From Lacrimispora sphenoides (lineage in GTDB: Bacteria; Bacillota; Clostridia; Lachnospirales; Lachnospiraceae), in NCBI RefSeq assembly GCF_900105215.1, contig NZ_FOIP01000002.1:1302001-1366000 (forward strand): a stretch of DNA of 64,000 nt. The letters run 5' to 3'. Below the pieces are notes generated by a model. That model searched no databases. It was not told where the DNA came from and was given only the letters and a program-made list of their open reading frames with translations. Both the position numbers and the translations under genes were made by a program. This document shows positions 36,317 to 45,813 of this stretch, one piece after another. Every line of letters starts with the position of its first letter. The first letter of the stretch is position 1.

Positions 36317-36388
36317 TGATGGTATTGGAGCCTGAGGCTTTGATATAGGCAGATTTTAAAATATCCAATTTTAAGGAGGAAAAGGTTT

Positions 36389-37396
36389 ATGAAGCGGAAA
36401 GTATTGGCGGCTATTCTTTCTATGGGAGTGATTGCGTCTATGGCAGGCTGCAGCAGCGGGCAGAAGGAGGCTGCAGCTACGACCGGGGCAACAACAGCAG
36501 CTGCAACAGAAGCTGCAACCACAGCTGCAGAAACAGCAAAAGAGGCGGCTTCCAGCGGCGGCTCACACAAGGTTTATTTAATCACCATGGATCAAATGGA
36601 CCAGCACTGGGTAAACGTGGATGCAGGTGCCCAGAAGGCTGTAAAGGAGCTTGGAAATGTAGATTACAAATGGCTGGCTCCTGATGTAAAGGATGACGCA
36701 AAACAGATCGAATGTATTAACAATGCCGTAGCAGGAGGCGCACAGGCCATTTTACTTGCAGCTAACGGTCCTGATGCAGTTACTGCATCCTTACAGGAAG
36801 CCATTGATGCAGGAGTAAAAGTGGTATACGTAGACTCCGCAGCATCTCTGCCAGCGATCCAGACTCTTGCAACAGATAACAAAGCTGCTGGAAAAACTGC
36901 AGGTGATGAAATGATCAAAGCCTTAAAGGAAAAAGGAATCGAATCAGGCAAGATCGGCATCGTAAACGTGAATGCTGCAACCGCATCCACAGTGGCCAGA
37001 GAAGAAGGCTTCCGTTCTGCATTTGAGGGAACAAAGTTTGAGATCCTGGAAACTCAGTACGGCGAAGGCGATGCGGCAAAATCCAAGGATATTGCAGCAA
37101 ACTATATTACCCAGGGCTGCGTAGGCATTTTCGGAGCCAATGAAGGCTCTACAGTAGGAACAGGCAATGCCATTCAGGAAGCAGGCGAGACTGTAATCGG
37201 CGTAGGCTTTGATAAATCCGATATGATCCTTCAGCTGATTAAAGATGGCTATCTCCTTGCAACCATGGCTCAGAACCCAGATGTTATGGGATATGAAGGA
37301 ATAAAGACAGCTGTTAATGCTCTGGAAGGCAAGGATACAGGAGACAAGAACGTAGATACTGGCGTTTCCGTTCTTACAAAAGATACATCAAAATAA
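36389..37396 (+). CDS. Ribose-family ABC importer, substrate-binding lipoprotein
   Basis: The 335-residue protein has lipobox SMAGC (Cys21), an Ala/Thr-rich tether (about 27-56) and a type 1 binding fold: KVYLITMDQMDQHWVNVDAGAQKA, LLAANGPDAVTASLQEAIDAGVKVVYVDSAA and VGIFGANEGSTVGTG. AAGGAGG precedes the ATG by 13 bases. Binding-protein-dependent signalling through the adjacent sensor kinase is possible, because that kinase lacks an extracellular domain. Confidence 0.9.
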   Translation: MKRKVLAAILSMGVIASMAGCSSGQKEAAATTGATTAAATEAATTAAETAKEAASSGGSHKVYLITMDQMDQHWVNVDAGAQKAVKELGNVDYKWLAPDVKDDAKQIECINNAVAGGAQAILLAANGPDAVTASLQEAIDAGVKVVYVDSAASLPAIQTLATDNKAAGKTAGDEMIKALKEKGIESGKIGIVNVNAATASTVAREEGFRSAFEGTKFEILETQYGEGDAAKSKDIAANYITQGCVGIFGANEGSTVGTGNAIQEAGETVIGVGFDKSDMILQLIKDGYLLATMAQNPDVMGYEGIKTAVNALEGKDTGDKNVDTGVSVLTKDTSK

Positions 37397-37433
37397 GTGC
37401 GATTTAAACACAGATACATTTTATAACAGGGAA

Positions 37434-37464
37434 AGAGCAGGGCCGGTTCGCCGGTTCCTGCTCT
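37434..37464 (+). terminator. Hairpin after third importer
   Basis: AGAGCAGG-GCCGG (from 37434) pairs with CCGG-CCTGCTCT (to 37464) around a TTCG tetraloop. The T run is weak and delayed, so it may also act as an mRNA 3-prime stabiliser. Confidence 0.6.
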
Positions 37465-37558
37465 GTTGGCATATTTTACTTAGTAAAGGCCAATTGTCCG
37501 TTCGGCAAACAGCCAGGTGAATCGAACTTACTTATAATAATAGAAGGACTGAGGTGTT

Positions 37559-38515
37559 ATGATGCATATCATGGGATTTGATATTGGAGGAACAAAGTGT
37601 GCGGTGTTTCTTTGCCGGCTGGAGGGTGATACGATTATATGGAACGACCGGAAGGAAATACAGACTACATCAGACTGGAGAGCAGTGTTGGATATGTTGA
37701 GCGTTTATGGGGAAAGTATACTGGAGACTCATGGGGTTTCCCGGCCCGATTGCCGTATTGGAATATCCTGCGGAGGACCTTTGAGCCTTGACCGCATGGT
37801 CATCTGTTCTCCTCCTAACCTGCCGGGATGGGTTTCAGTTCCCATTGTTTCCTATCTTTCGGAAAAACTCCAAATGCCCGCCAGAATGTTAAACGATGCC
37901 GATGCCTGTGCCCTTGCCGAATGGAAATACGGGGCAGGTAAAGGATCTCTTCATATGATATTCCTCACCTTTGGTACCGGCCTTGGCGCAGGGCTGATTT
38001 TGAATGGGCGTTTATATACAGGTGCCTGCGGCATGGCAGGAGAAGTTGGCCATGTCCGCCTGAAAGAGGACGGGCCGGTCGGATACGGAAAGGCGGGGAG
38101 CCTGGAAGGATTTTGCAGCGGCGGCGGAATTCGGCAAATGGCAATAGATAAAGCAAAACAGATGGAAAAAGAGGGGAAAAAGGCCTCCTTCCAGACTGGA
38201 GAAAAGGAGGAAATTAATGCAAAGGATGTGGCTGAGGCTGCTAGGGCAGGTCATAAAGATGCCACAGAATTACTGAAAGAGTCGGGAACGTATTTCGGAA
38301 GAGGATTGTCCATGCTCATTGATATCCTGAATCCGGAGGTAATAGTTGCCGGCAGTATATATGCCAGAACCCACGAATTCATGGAACCATCCATGTGGGA
38401 GGAAATCCGCAGGGAGGCTCTCACCTCTTCCGCAGCTGCATGCAGGATCGTGCCTGCCCAGTTAGGGGAGAAGATCGGGGATTATGGAGCTGTCATGGCT
38501 GCGGTTTATGAATAG
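37559..38515 (+). CDS. ROK-family sugar kinase or kinase-like protein
   Basis: The 318-residue protein has the ROK ATP-binding start FDIGGTKCAVF (about 6-16), NDADACALAEW with the catalytic Asp, FGTGLGAGLI and the metal-ligand His in GEVGHVRL. The cysteine cluster (CxCGxxGC) that most ROK kinases use to bind zinc is absent; the region reads GPVGYGKAGSLEGFCSGG. It may therefore be a zinc-free kinase. It has no helix-turn-helix, so it is not a repressor. It lies downstream of the third importer and may phosphorylate its sugar. Confidence 0.85.
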   Translation: MMHIMGFDIGGTKCAVFLCRLEGDTIIWNDRKEIQTTSDWRAVLDMLSVYGESILETHGVSRPDCRIGISCGGPLSLDRMVICSPPNLPGWVSVPIVSYLSEKLQMPARMLNDADACALAEWKYGAGKGSLHMIFLTFGTGLGAGLILNGRLYTGACGMAGEVGHVRLKEDGPVGYGKAGSLEGFCSGGGIRQMAIDKAKQMEKEGKKASFQTGEKEEINAKDVAEAARAGHKDATELLKESGTYFGRGLSMLIDILNPEVIVAGSIYARTHEFMEPSMWEEIRREALTSSAAACRIVPAQLGEKIGDYGAVMAAVYE

Positions 38516-38620
38516 AAATGCCGGATTTTTTGAAAAGGAGTGACAACAGAAGAGGAACGTGATAAAATAACCCTTGCGCATCATAAAGGGTGCAAAATTT
38601 TAAACAGAGGATGGAAAAAA

Positions 38621-39979
38621 ATGGAAACTGATATGACAAGAGGCAATCCGCTTCCGATCATTTTAAAATTCACACTTCCGCTTCTGATGGGTAATATCTT
38701 TCAGCAGCTTTATAACATGGCAGATACCATTATCGTAGGCCGTTTTGTTGGACCGGATGCACTGGCAGCGGTGGGGTCCACCGGTACGATCATGTTCCTG
38801 GTCATTGGATTTTCCCAGGGCATGAGCACCGGGTTTACGGTCCTTACCAGCCAGCGGTTTGGAGCAGGAGATGAAAACGGCGCGAAGCGCTCCGTGGCCA
38901 ATGGGATCATTCTGTCATCTTTCGTTATTGTGCTTATGACAGTCTTAAGCCTCTCTTTTATGAGAACACTATTAAAGGTCATGAACACGCCCGGCAATAT
39001 TTTCGAGGATGCTTATACCTACATTTCCATCATCTGCATGGGAATTGTTGCAAATGTATTTTACAATCTGTTTTCCTCTTATCTCCGTTCCGTTGGGAAC
39101 AGCCGGATCCCCCTTTTGTTCCTGATGTTTTCTGCCTCTCTGAACGTAGTGCTGGATCTTGTTTTTATTATTAATTTCAAAATGGGAGTGGCTGGAGCCG
39201 CCTGGGCAACGAATCTCTCGCAGGGGATATCCGCGCTTTTGTGCATCTTCTATATTTATAAAAAAGTTCCGGTTTTAACTCCAAAGAGGCATCACTGGAA
39301 ACTGAATGTGACGGATACAAAGCGCCAGCTTTCCGTGGGAATTCCCATGGCTCTTCAATTTGGAATCACTGCATCAGGAACCATCATCATGCAGTCTGCC
39401 GTTAATTTATTCGGTTCAGCCGCAGTAGCAGCTTATACGGCCGCCAACAAGTTTCAGGGGTTGGTTCTGCAGGGAATGGTCGCCATGGGTCAGACAATGG
39501 CTACGTATTCGGGTCAGAATTACGGAAAGGGAGACATAGGAAGAATCCGCCAAGGCGTCAGACTTGTACTTTGGACAGAGGTCGTCTATTCAGCGCTTTC
39601 TTCTGTCATCGTCTGTTTAGTCCTCCCATATGCATTAAGGCTGTTTTTCTCAGGTGATGTGGATATAGCGGAAATGCTGCCATGGGCGAAAACCTATATT
39701 TATTTATGTGCTGTTTTTTATATTCCCCTAGGAATGATTTTTATATTTAGAAATACCATGCAGGGGTGTGGCTACGGCCTTCTTCCCATGATTGGAGGAG
39801 TTGTAGAGCTTGTGGCAAGACTGATAACTGCTGGATTGGCGATCCGGCTTTTAAGCTTCCCCTTGGCCTGCGCCTGCGATCCGGCAGCCTGGTTAAGCGC
39901 TGGTCTGTTCACTACAATCTCATATATCTATATCATGAAGAGGGTGGAAAAAAGCAGGGAAAACAAAGGTCTTGTCTGA
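38621..39979 (+). CDS. MATE-family multidrug/Na+ efflux transporter
   Basis: The 452-residue protein has about twelve hydrophobic segments and the MATE pattern: TRGNPLPIILKFTLPLLMGNIFQQLYNMADTIIVG at the start (described by position 4-40) and the internal second half beginning near TKRQLSVGIPMALQFGITASG. I chose METDMTRG at 38621 with AGAGGA upstream; the frame is open from a GTG at 38540 but the added residues are atypical. It exports organic cations or other small molecules in exchange for Na+ or H+. It is a single gene following the ROK gene. Confidence 0.9.
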   Translation: METDMTRGNPLPIILKFTLPLLMGNIFQQLYNMADTIIVGRFVGPDALAAVGSTGTIMFLVIGFSQGMSTGFTVLTSQRFGAGDENGAKRSVANGIILSSFVIVLMTVLSLSFMRTLLKVMNTPGNIFEDAYTYISIICMGIVANVFYNLFSSYLRSVGNSRIPLLFLMFSASLNVVLDLVFIINFKMGVAGAAWATNLSQGISALLCIFYIYKKVPVLTPKRHHWKLNVTDTKRQLSVGIPMALQFGITASGTIIMQSAVNLFGSAAVAAYTAANKFQGLVLQGMVAMGQTMATYSGQNYGKGDIGRIRQGVRLVLWTEVVYSALSSVIVCLVLPYALRLFFSGDVDIAEMLPWAKTYIYLCAVFYIPLGMIFIFRNTMQGCGYGLLPMIGGVVELVARLITAGLAIRLLSFPLACACDPAAWLSAGLFTTISYIYIMKRVEKSRENKGLV

Positions 39980-40075
39980 TCTTTTAATTTTCTTAATTTA
40001 TTATTGATTTATAGTATAATATTTAGTATATTATGTAATAGATTATCTTAGGCGATATGTGAAAGGAGAATCATG

Positions 40076-41089
40076 ATGATAAAAGTAGCTGTTGACGCCA
40101 TGGGCGGCGACTATGCACCGGTGGAGATGGTTGCCGGAGCCGTAGAGGCGGTAAACGCGAATAAAGAAGTCCAGGTTCTCTTAGTAGGGCAGGAGCATAT
40201 TGTATCGGAAGAGCTGAAGAAGCATACGTATCAAAAGGATCAGATACAGATTGTGAATGCGTCAGAGGTAATCGAGACGGATGAACCTCCGGTTAACGCC
40301 ATACGAAAGAAGAAAGATTCTTCCATCGTTGTGGGAATGAATCTGGTAAAACAAAAGGAAGCGGATGCATTTGTATCGGCTGGCAGTTCGGGCGCTATAC
40401 TGGTTGGCGGACAGGTGATTGTCGGACGGATAAGAGGGGTGGAACGACCACCGCTTGCACCGCTTATCCCAACGGAAAAAGGCGTTTCCCTGCTGATTGA
40501 CTGCGGAGCCAATGTGGATGCCAGACCGTCCCATTTGGTACAGTTTGCCAGAATGGGATCCCTTTACATGGAACATGTAGTGGGAATAAAGAATCCAAGA
40601 GTGGCTATCGTTAATATCGGCGCAGAAGAGGAAAAGGGAAATGCGCTTGTAAAAGAAACCTTTCCACTGTTAAAGGAGTGCAAGGATATCCATTTTACCG
40701 GAAGCATTGAAGCCAGGGAGATTCCACATGGCGGTGCAGATGTCATTGTTTGTGAGGCTTTTGTAGGCAATGTAATTCTGAAGCTTTATGAAGGAGTAGG
40801 AGCAACCTTAATCGATAAGGTAAAACGCGGTATGATGGGAAGTTTAAGGAGCAAAATCGGAGCTCTGCTTGTAAAACCTGCTTTGAAGGAAAGCCTAAAA
40901 TCATTTGATGCATCTCAGCACGGCGGAGCACCGCTTCTGGGACTGAATGGCTTGGTTGTAAAAACCCATGGGAATTCAAAGGCAACAGAAGTGAAGAACT
41001 CCATACTTCAGTGCGTGACCTTCAAAGAACAGGGAATTAATGATAAGATAAGAGAAAGTCTTAAAAAGAATGATGAAAATCAAGAATAG
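40076..41089 (+). CDS. plsX: Phosphate acyltransferase PlsX
   Basis: PlsX makes acyl-phosphate from acyl-ACP for phosphatidic acid synthesis. The 337-residue protein shows the invariant [11 protein letters not shown] at its start, [25 protein letters not shown] and [17 protein letters not shown] 40076 has AAGGAG seven bases upstream; ATG 40073 directly before it is also in frame. It heads the conserved plsX-acpP-rnc-smc-ftsY cluster, and AT-rich sequence with TATAAT at 40015-40020 lies upstream. Confidence 0.97.
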   Translation: MIKVAVDAMGGDYAPVEMVAGAVEAVNANKEVQVLLVGQEHIVSEELKKHTYQKDQIQIVNASEVIETDEPPVNAIRKKKDSSIVVGMNLVKQKEADAFVSAGSSGAILVGGQVIVGRIRGVERPPLAPLIPTEKGVSLLIDCGANVDARPSHLVQFARMGSLYMEHVVGIKNPRVAIVNIGAEEEKGNALVKETFPLLKECKDIHFTGSIEAREIPHGGADVIVCEAFVGNVILKLYEGVGATLIDKVKRGMMGSLRSKIGALLVKPALKESLKSFDASQHGGAPLLGLNGLVVKTHGNSKATEVKNSILQCVTFKEQGINDKIRESLKKNDENQE

Positions 41090-41108
41090 GAGAGAGGAAG
41101 GAAAAGAG

Positions 41109-41339
41109 ATGGAATTTGAGAAGTTACAGAACATAATTGCAGAGGTGTTAAATATTGAGCCGGATGAGGTGTCCATGAACTCCACATTTGTGGATGACCT
41201 AGGCGCTGACTCCCTTGATGTGTTCCAGATCATTATGGGCATTGAGGAGGAATTTGATATTGAGATTCCAACAGAAGTGGCAGAAAACATCGTAAGTGTC
41301 AATGATGCAGTAGAACAGATCAAGAATGCTTTAAATTAA
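41109..41339 (+). CDS. acpP: Acyl carrier protein
   Basis: The 76-residue acidic protein has the phosphopantetheine attachment site GADSLDVFQ with Ser35, and typical ends [14 protein letters not shown] and [13 protein letters not shown] 41109 is chosen from the family start; the frame is open to 41070 inside the plsX end. It carries growing acyl chains for fatty acid synthesis and supplies acyl groups to PlsX. A hairpin follows before rnc. Confidence 0.97.
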   Translation: MEFEKLQNIIAEVLNIEPDEVSMNSTFVDDLGADSLDVFQIIMGIEEEFDIEIPTEVAENIVSVNDAVEQIKNALN

Positions 41340-41347
41340 TAGATGTG

Positions 41348-41390
41348 GGTGCTGCCGGGGACTTCTTAGTCTGTCCGCAGCACCTTCTTT
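41348..41390 (+). terminator. Attenuator-like hairpin between acpP and rnc
   Basis: GGTGCTGC (41348-41355) pairs with GCAGCACC (41377-41384), followed by TTCTTT. It would lower expression of rnc and later genes relative to the abundant acpP. Confidence 0.65.
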
Positions 41391-41411
41391 CATAATGAGA
41401 AGAGGAGTATG

Positions 41412-42143
41412 ATGAGCAGGAATTTAAAAGAACTGGAGGAGCGTATCGGCTACCGTTTTTCGGACAGCCATCTCATGACACAGGCCATGACACACAGCTC
41501 CTATGCCAATGAACACCGGTTAAATAAGCTGGAATGCAACGAACGCCTGGAATTTTTAGGAGACTCTGTGCTGGAAGTGGTTTCCAGTGACTGTCTGTAT
41601 CACAAGTATCCGGAAAGGCCGGAGGGGGATTTGACAAAGATACGTGCCAGCATCGTCTGTGAACCGACTCTTGCCTATTGTGCAGAGGATATAAGTCTTG
41701 GAGAATACTTGCTTTTGGGCAAGGGGGAAGAAGCCACCGGAGGCAGAGGGCGTGCATCGATCGTATCTGATGCTATGGAAGCGCTGATTGGGGCCATTTA
41801 TCTGGACGGTGGTTTTGCTAATGCAAAAGAGTTTATCCTTCGATTCATCATGAATGATCTGGAACATAAGCAGCTCTTTTATGATAGCAAGACTATCTTG
41901 CAGGAGATCGTACAGAGTAAGACGGACGAGCCCTTAAGCTATGAGCTTTTACGGGAAGAGGGACCGGATCATAACAAGGTATTTGAGTCTCAGGTTATGA
42001 TAGGCCAGGAGATAATCGGTAAGGGGACCGGACGGACAAAAAAGGCGGCGGAGCAGGTGGCTGCCTATCATGGGATTCTCCGCCTTAAGAATATGGATAC
42101 GACCTGCGGGCATACCTCTATGTCCAGAAAGCATGGACAATAA
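41412..42143 (+). CDS. rnc: Ribonuclease III
   Basis: The 243-residue protein cuts double-stranded RNA. It has the catalytic signature NERLEFLGDSVLEVV (about 43-57) with the acidic residues of the active site, a second acidic site DAMEALIGAIYLDGG (about 115-130) and a C-terminal double-stranded RNA-binding domain ending in TKKAAEQVAAYHGILRLK. The last 14 or so residues come from a repeat copy that also supplies the stop codon, so the natural C-terminus may have been longer or shorter before repeat insertion. GAGGAG favours ATG 41412 over 41409. Confidence 0.96.
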   Translation: MSRNLKELEERIGYRFSDSHLMTQAMTHSSYANEHRLNKLECNERLEFLGDSVLEVVSSDCLYHKYPERPEGDLTKIRASIVCEPTLAYCAEDISLGEYLLLGKGEEATGGRGRASIVSDAMEALIGAIYLDGGFANAKEFILRFIMNDLEHKQLFYDSKTILQEIVQSKTDEPLSYELLREEGPDHNKVFESQVMIGQEIIGKGTGRTKKAAEQVAAYHGILRLKNMDTTCGHTSMSRKHGQ

Positions 42144-42201
42144 TAAGGAAACACCCTTCGGGCATACCTCTATGTCCAAATAGCGTGGACAATAATAAGG
42201 A
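42102..42201 (+). repeat. Tandem pair of about-50-bp hairpin repeat, copies A and B
   Basis: Copies start at 42102 and 42153 (period 51). Each has a CCC/GGG-type mini hairpin (clear in B), CATACCTCTATGTCCA, a five-to-six base loop, TGGACA and then AATAATAAGGAAA, an SD-like end. TGTCCA and TGGACA form a perfect 6-base stem. Copy A overlaps the end of rnc; copy B ends 41 bases before smc. A second pair of the same family is at 59786-59885. Confidence 0.85.
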
Positions 42202-42241
42202 AAAGAAAGGGCAGGCCCAGTAGAGCCTGTCGGCGTGAACT

Positions 42242-45200
42242 ATGTATTTAAAAAGTATTGAAATCCAAGGTTTTAAATCTTTTGCCAATAAGATCGTCTT
42301 TGAATTTCATAATGGGATCACCGGCATCGTAGGCCCTAACGGCAGCGGTAAGAGCAATGTCGCCGATGCCGTGCGCTGGGTGCTTGGTGAACAAAAGGTA
42401 AAGCAGCTTCGAAGCTCCAACATGCAGGATGTGATTTTCTCTGGAACTGAAATGAGAAAACCTCAGGGCTTTGCCTATGTTGCCATTACCCTTGATAATT
42501 CCGATCACCATCTGGCTATTGATTATGACCAGGTAACGGTATCAAGAAGGGTTTACCGCTCCGGCGAAAGTGAGTACATGATCAATGGCAGTGCCTGCCG
42601 TTTAAAGGATATTTATGAATTGTTCTATGATACCGGTATCGGTAAGGAAGGCTATTCCATTATCGGACAGGGACAGATTGATAAGATATTAAGCGGAAAG
42701 CCGGAGGAGCGAAGAGAATTATTTGATGAGGCCGCCGGCATTGTTAAATTTAAACGGCGCAAGCTTATCGCCCAGAAGAAGCTTGAAGATGAAAAACAAA
42801 ACCTTATCCGTGTCAATGACATTCTCACAGAGCTTGAAAAGCAGGTCGGCCCCCTGGCAAGGCAATCTGAGTCGGCCAAGGAATATCTTCGCTTAAAAGA
42901 AGATTTAAAAAAGTATGATGTTAACCAGTTCCTGATGGAGACTGAGGGAATCCAGGTACAGATGAAGGAAAACCAGGAAAAGGAAACCATTGTAGCTCAT
43001 GATCTGGAGGATGCAAAGCAGACATCAGAGGGCATAAGGGAAGAATATGATGTTCTGGATACATATTTAGCGGAGCTTGAGGAGGCTATCAGCAAGGCTG
43101 GCAATGAGAAAAATAAAACCAACATGGAAATGGGAAACCTGGAAGGCCGGATCAATGTACTTAAGGAACAGATCAATACGGAGCAGATGAATGCAGAGCA
43201 CATTGCAGGGCGCATGAGGGCTATTCATGCTGAAATCCAGATGAAAATGGCTCAGGCTGCTTCTTATGAGGAAGAACGTTCCCTGATTGCCGACCAGGTA
43301 AAATCCGCAGCAAATGAACTGAAAGATGCGGAAGAGGTCCTGAATTCAGAAGAAGAGAAAATCCATCTTTTTGAACAGCAGATTGAGGAAGGAAAGAGCG
43401 GCATCATTGATATCCTCAATGAAAAAGCTTCCTTAACCGCAAAACAACAGCGGTATGAAACTATGCTGGAACAGGTGAATGTACGTCGTTCTGAGGTTTG
43501 CCAGAAGCTTTTAAAGTTTAAAAGTGATGAGTCGGAGCAGGATGAACGTCTGGAAGCTCTTCAAAAAGAAGCAGATGAGATAGAAACCAAGATCTCGGAA
43601 AGCCAGGAAGCCCAGGCGTTCAGTGAGAACCGTGCAGAGGAGCTGGAAGGCGAGGTCAAAAGGCTTAATAAGAACTTAAATGACAAACAGCAGGAATATC
43701 ATACCAGTTATACAAAGCTGGAGTCTTTAAGAAACATAGCTGAGCGGTATGAAGGCTATGGCGGCAGCATTCGCCGTATCATGGAGGTAAGGGACAGGAT
43801 CCATGGAATTCACGGGGTTGTAGCGGATCTGGTCAAGGTGCCGAAAAAATATGAAATTGCCATTGAGACCGCTCTTGGCGGAAGTATTCAGAATATTGTT
43901 ACTGATTCCGAAGAAACTGCCAAGCAGCTTATTGAATACCTAAAGAAAAACCGGTATGGAAGAGCCACCTTCCTACCATTAACCAGCGTCAGCAACAGGG
44001 ATTCCTTCCGCCAGGACAGGGCCCTTACGGAGCCGGGAGTATTGGGACTTGCTAATACCCTGGTGGAAGCGGAAGACCGGTATAAAGGCCTTTTAAATTA
44101 TCTGCTGGGCCGTGTGGTTGTGGTGGATACCATTGAACACGCCATTGCACTTGCAAAAAAGTTCCAGTATTCTTTCAGGATCGTAACGCTGGAAGGAGAG
44201 CTTCTCAGCGTAGGCGGATCCATGACGGGCGGTGCCTTTAAAAATTCCAGCAATCTTTTAGGGCGTAAGCGTGAGATGGAGGAACTGGAAGAGATCTGCT
44301 CCAAGGCTCTTACCGATGTGGAACGGCTGGAAAAAGAACTGGTGTTAAGCGAGGGACTCCTTGGGGAAAGCAGGGAAGAACTTGAAAAGATCCGGGCGGA
44401 AAAACAGCAGCTTTATTTAAAGCAAAATACGGTTAAAATAAATATACGCAGGATTGAAGATAAAAAAGAAGAAATCAAGGAATCTTACGGAGACTTAGAG
44501 CGTGAAAATGGCCAGCTTGAAGTACAGATTCGTGAAATCAGTACCAGCCAGCAGGAACTTCTTTCAGCCATTGATAAGCTGGAGAGGCAGAATCAGGAAA
44601 CGGTCGGAGAGCTGGAACGCTTAAACGGCGGGCTTGAAACGGCCAGGGCAGACCGGGAGCAGTATTCCAGGGACTTATCATCTGTCCAGCTGAAAACCTC
44701 AAGTTTAAAGCAAAAGGATGATTTTGAACTGGAAAATATTCGGCGTGTAAAGGAAGAAAGCCATCGTCTGGAGGAAGAACTTGCCGGACTTTCAAACGGA
44801 ACTCATGGTTCTAACTCCATTATCGAAGAGAAACAGAAAGAAATTGAGGTATTAAAGGGCAGGATTGCGGAAGAAAAGGTATACTCAGAAGAACTGGAAG
44901 GCATCATAAATGAGAAGTCCACGAAAAAAGAGTCCAGTTCCAGGGAGCAGAAGGAACTGTTCCGAAAACGAGAAGAGCTTACGGGAAGGATCAGCCTTTT
45001 GGATAAAGAACTGTTCCGTTTGCAAAGCCAGAAGGAAAAGCTTGATGAGTGGATGGAGGGCCATATCAATTACATGTGGAATGAATATGAGCTGACTTTT
45101 TCCACTGCAAAGGATTTAAAGAACCAGGAATGGACGTCACTTCCTGAAATCAAACGTATGATCCAGTCCTTAAAAGAGGAAATCCGGAAGCTTGGCAATG

Positions 45201-45802
45201 TCAATGTCAATGCCATTGAGGATTACAAAGAGGTATCAGAGCGCTATGAATTCATGAAGACCCAGCACGATGATCTGGTAGCCGCAGAGGGCACCTTATT
45301 AAAGATCATCGATGAACTGGATACGGGAATGAGAAAACAATTCGAGGAAAAGTTCCGGGAAATACGGCAGGAGTTTGATAAAGTGTTTAAGGAACTTTTC
45401 GGAGGTGGACGAGGAACATTAGAGCTGGTGGAGGATGAGGATATCCTAGAAGCAGGAATTCAGATCATATCCCAGCCGCCTGGCAAGAAGCTTCAGAATA
45501 TGATGCAGCTTTCCGGTGGGGAAAAGGCATTGACGGCTATTGCGCTGCTGTTTGCCATCCAGAACTTAAAGCCCTCTCCATTCTGCCTACTTGACGAGAT
45601 CGAAGCAGCCCTTGATGATTCCAACGTGGACCGTTTTGCAAAATACCTGCATAAACTGACGAAATATACTCAGTTTATTGTTATTACACACAGGCGTGGT
45701 ACCATGTTATCTGCAGACCGTCTATATGGTATTACCATGCAGGAAAAGGGCGTTTCAACGCTAGTATCTGTAAACCTGATTGAAGAAGATTTAGAAAGTT
45801 AA
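42242..45802 (+). CDS. smc: Chromosome segregation protein SMC
   Basis: The 1186-residue protein is full-length SMC: N-terminal Walker A GPNGSGKSN (31-39) in MYLKSIEIQGFKSFANK, long coiled coils (about 170-500 and 680-1010), a hinge (about 515-660) and the C-terminal head with signature LSGGEKALTAIALLFAI and Walker B CLLDEIEAALDD. It forms homodimers that organise the chromosome with ScpA and ScpB, which are not in this window. It is followed by ftsY after 11 bases. Confidence 0.98.
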   Translation: MYLKSIEIQGFKSFANKIVFEFHNGITGIVGPNGSGKSNVADAVRWVLGEQKVKQLRSSNMQDVIFSGTEMRKPQGFAYVAITLDNSDHHLAIDYDQVTVSRRVYRSGESEYMINGSACRLKDIYELFYDTGIGKEGYSIIGQGQIDKILSGKPEERRELFDEAAGIVKFKRRKLIAQKKLEDEKQNLIRVNDILTELEKQVGPLARQSESAKEYLRLKEDLKKYDVNQFLMETEGIQVQMKENQEKETIVAHDLEDAKQTSEGIREEYDVLDTYLAELEEAISKAGNEKNKTNMEMGNLEGRINVLKEQINTEQMNAEHIAGRMRAIHAEIQMKMAQAASYEEERSLIADQVKSAANELKDAEEVLNSEEEKIHLFEQQIEEGKSGIIDILNEKASLTAKQQRYETMLEQVNVRRSEVCQKLLKFKSDESEQDERLEALQKEADEIETKISESQEAQAFSENRAEELEGEVKRLNKNLNDKQQEYHTSYTKLESLRNIAERYEGYGGSIRRIMEVRDRIHGIHGVVADLVKVPKKYEIAIETALGGSIQNIVTDSEETAKQLIEYLKKNRYGRATFLPLTSVSNRDSFRQDRALTEPGVLGLANTLVEAEDRYKGLLNYLLGRVVVVDTIEHAIALAKKFQYSFRIVTLEGELLSVGGSMTGGAFKNSSNLLGRKREMEELEEICSKALTDVERLEKELVLSEGLLGESREELEKIRAEKQQLYLKQNTVKINIRRIEDKKEEIKESYGDLERENGQLEVQIREISTSQQELLSAIDKLERQNQETVGELERLNGGLETARADREQYSRDLSSVQLKTSSLKQKDDFELENIRRVKEESHRLEEELAGLSNGTHGSNSIIEEKQKEIEVLKGRIAEEKVYSEELEGIINEKSTKKESSSREQKELFRKREELTGRISLLDKELFRLQSQKEKLDEWMEGHINYMWNEYELTFSTAKDLKNQEWTSLPEIKRMIQSLKEEIRKLGNVNVNAIEDYKEVSERYEFMKTQHDDLVAAEGTLLKIIDELDTGMRKQFEEKFREIRQEFDKVFKELFGGGRGTLELVEDEDILEAGIQIISQPPGKKLQNMMQLSGGEKALTAIALLFAIQNLKPSPFCLLDEIEAALDDSNVDRFAKYLHKLTKYTQFIVITHRRGTMLSADRLYGITMQEKGVSTLVSVNLIEEDLES

Positions 45803-45813
45803 GGAGGCCGACT

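Noticed and set aside
42102..42201. Possible CRISPR-like repeat arrangement
   Set aside because: Only two units, no unique spacers between them, and a second pair sits before a different gene; they are hairpin repeats with SD-like ends.
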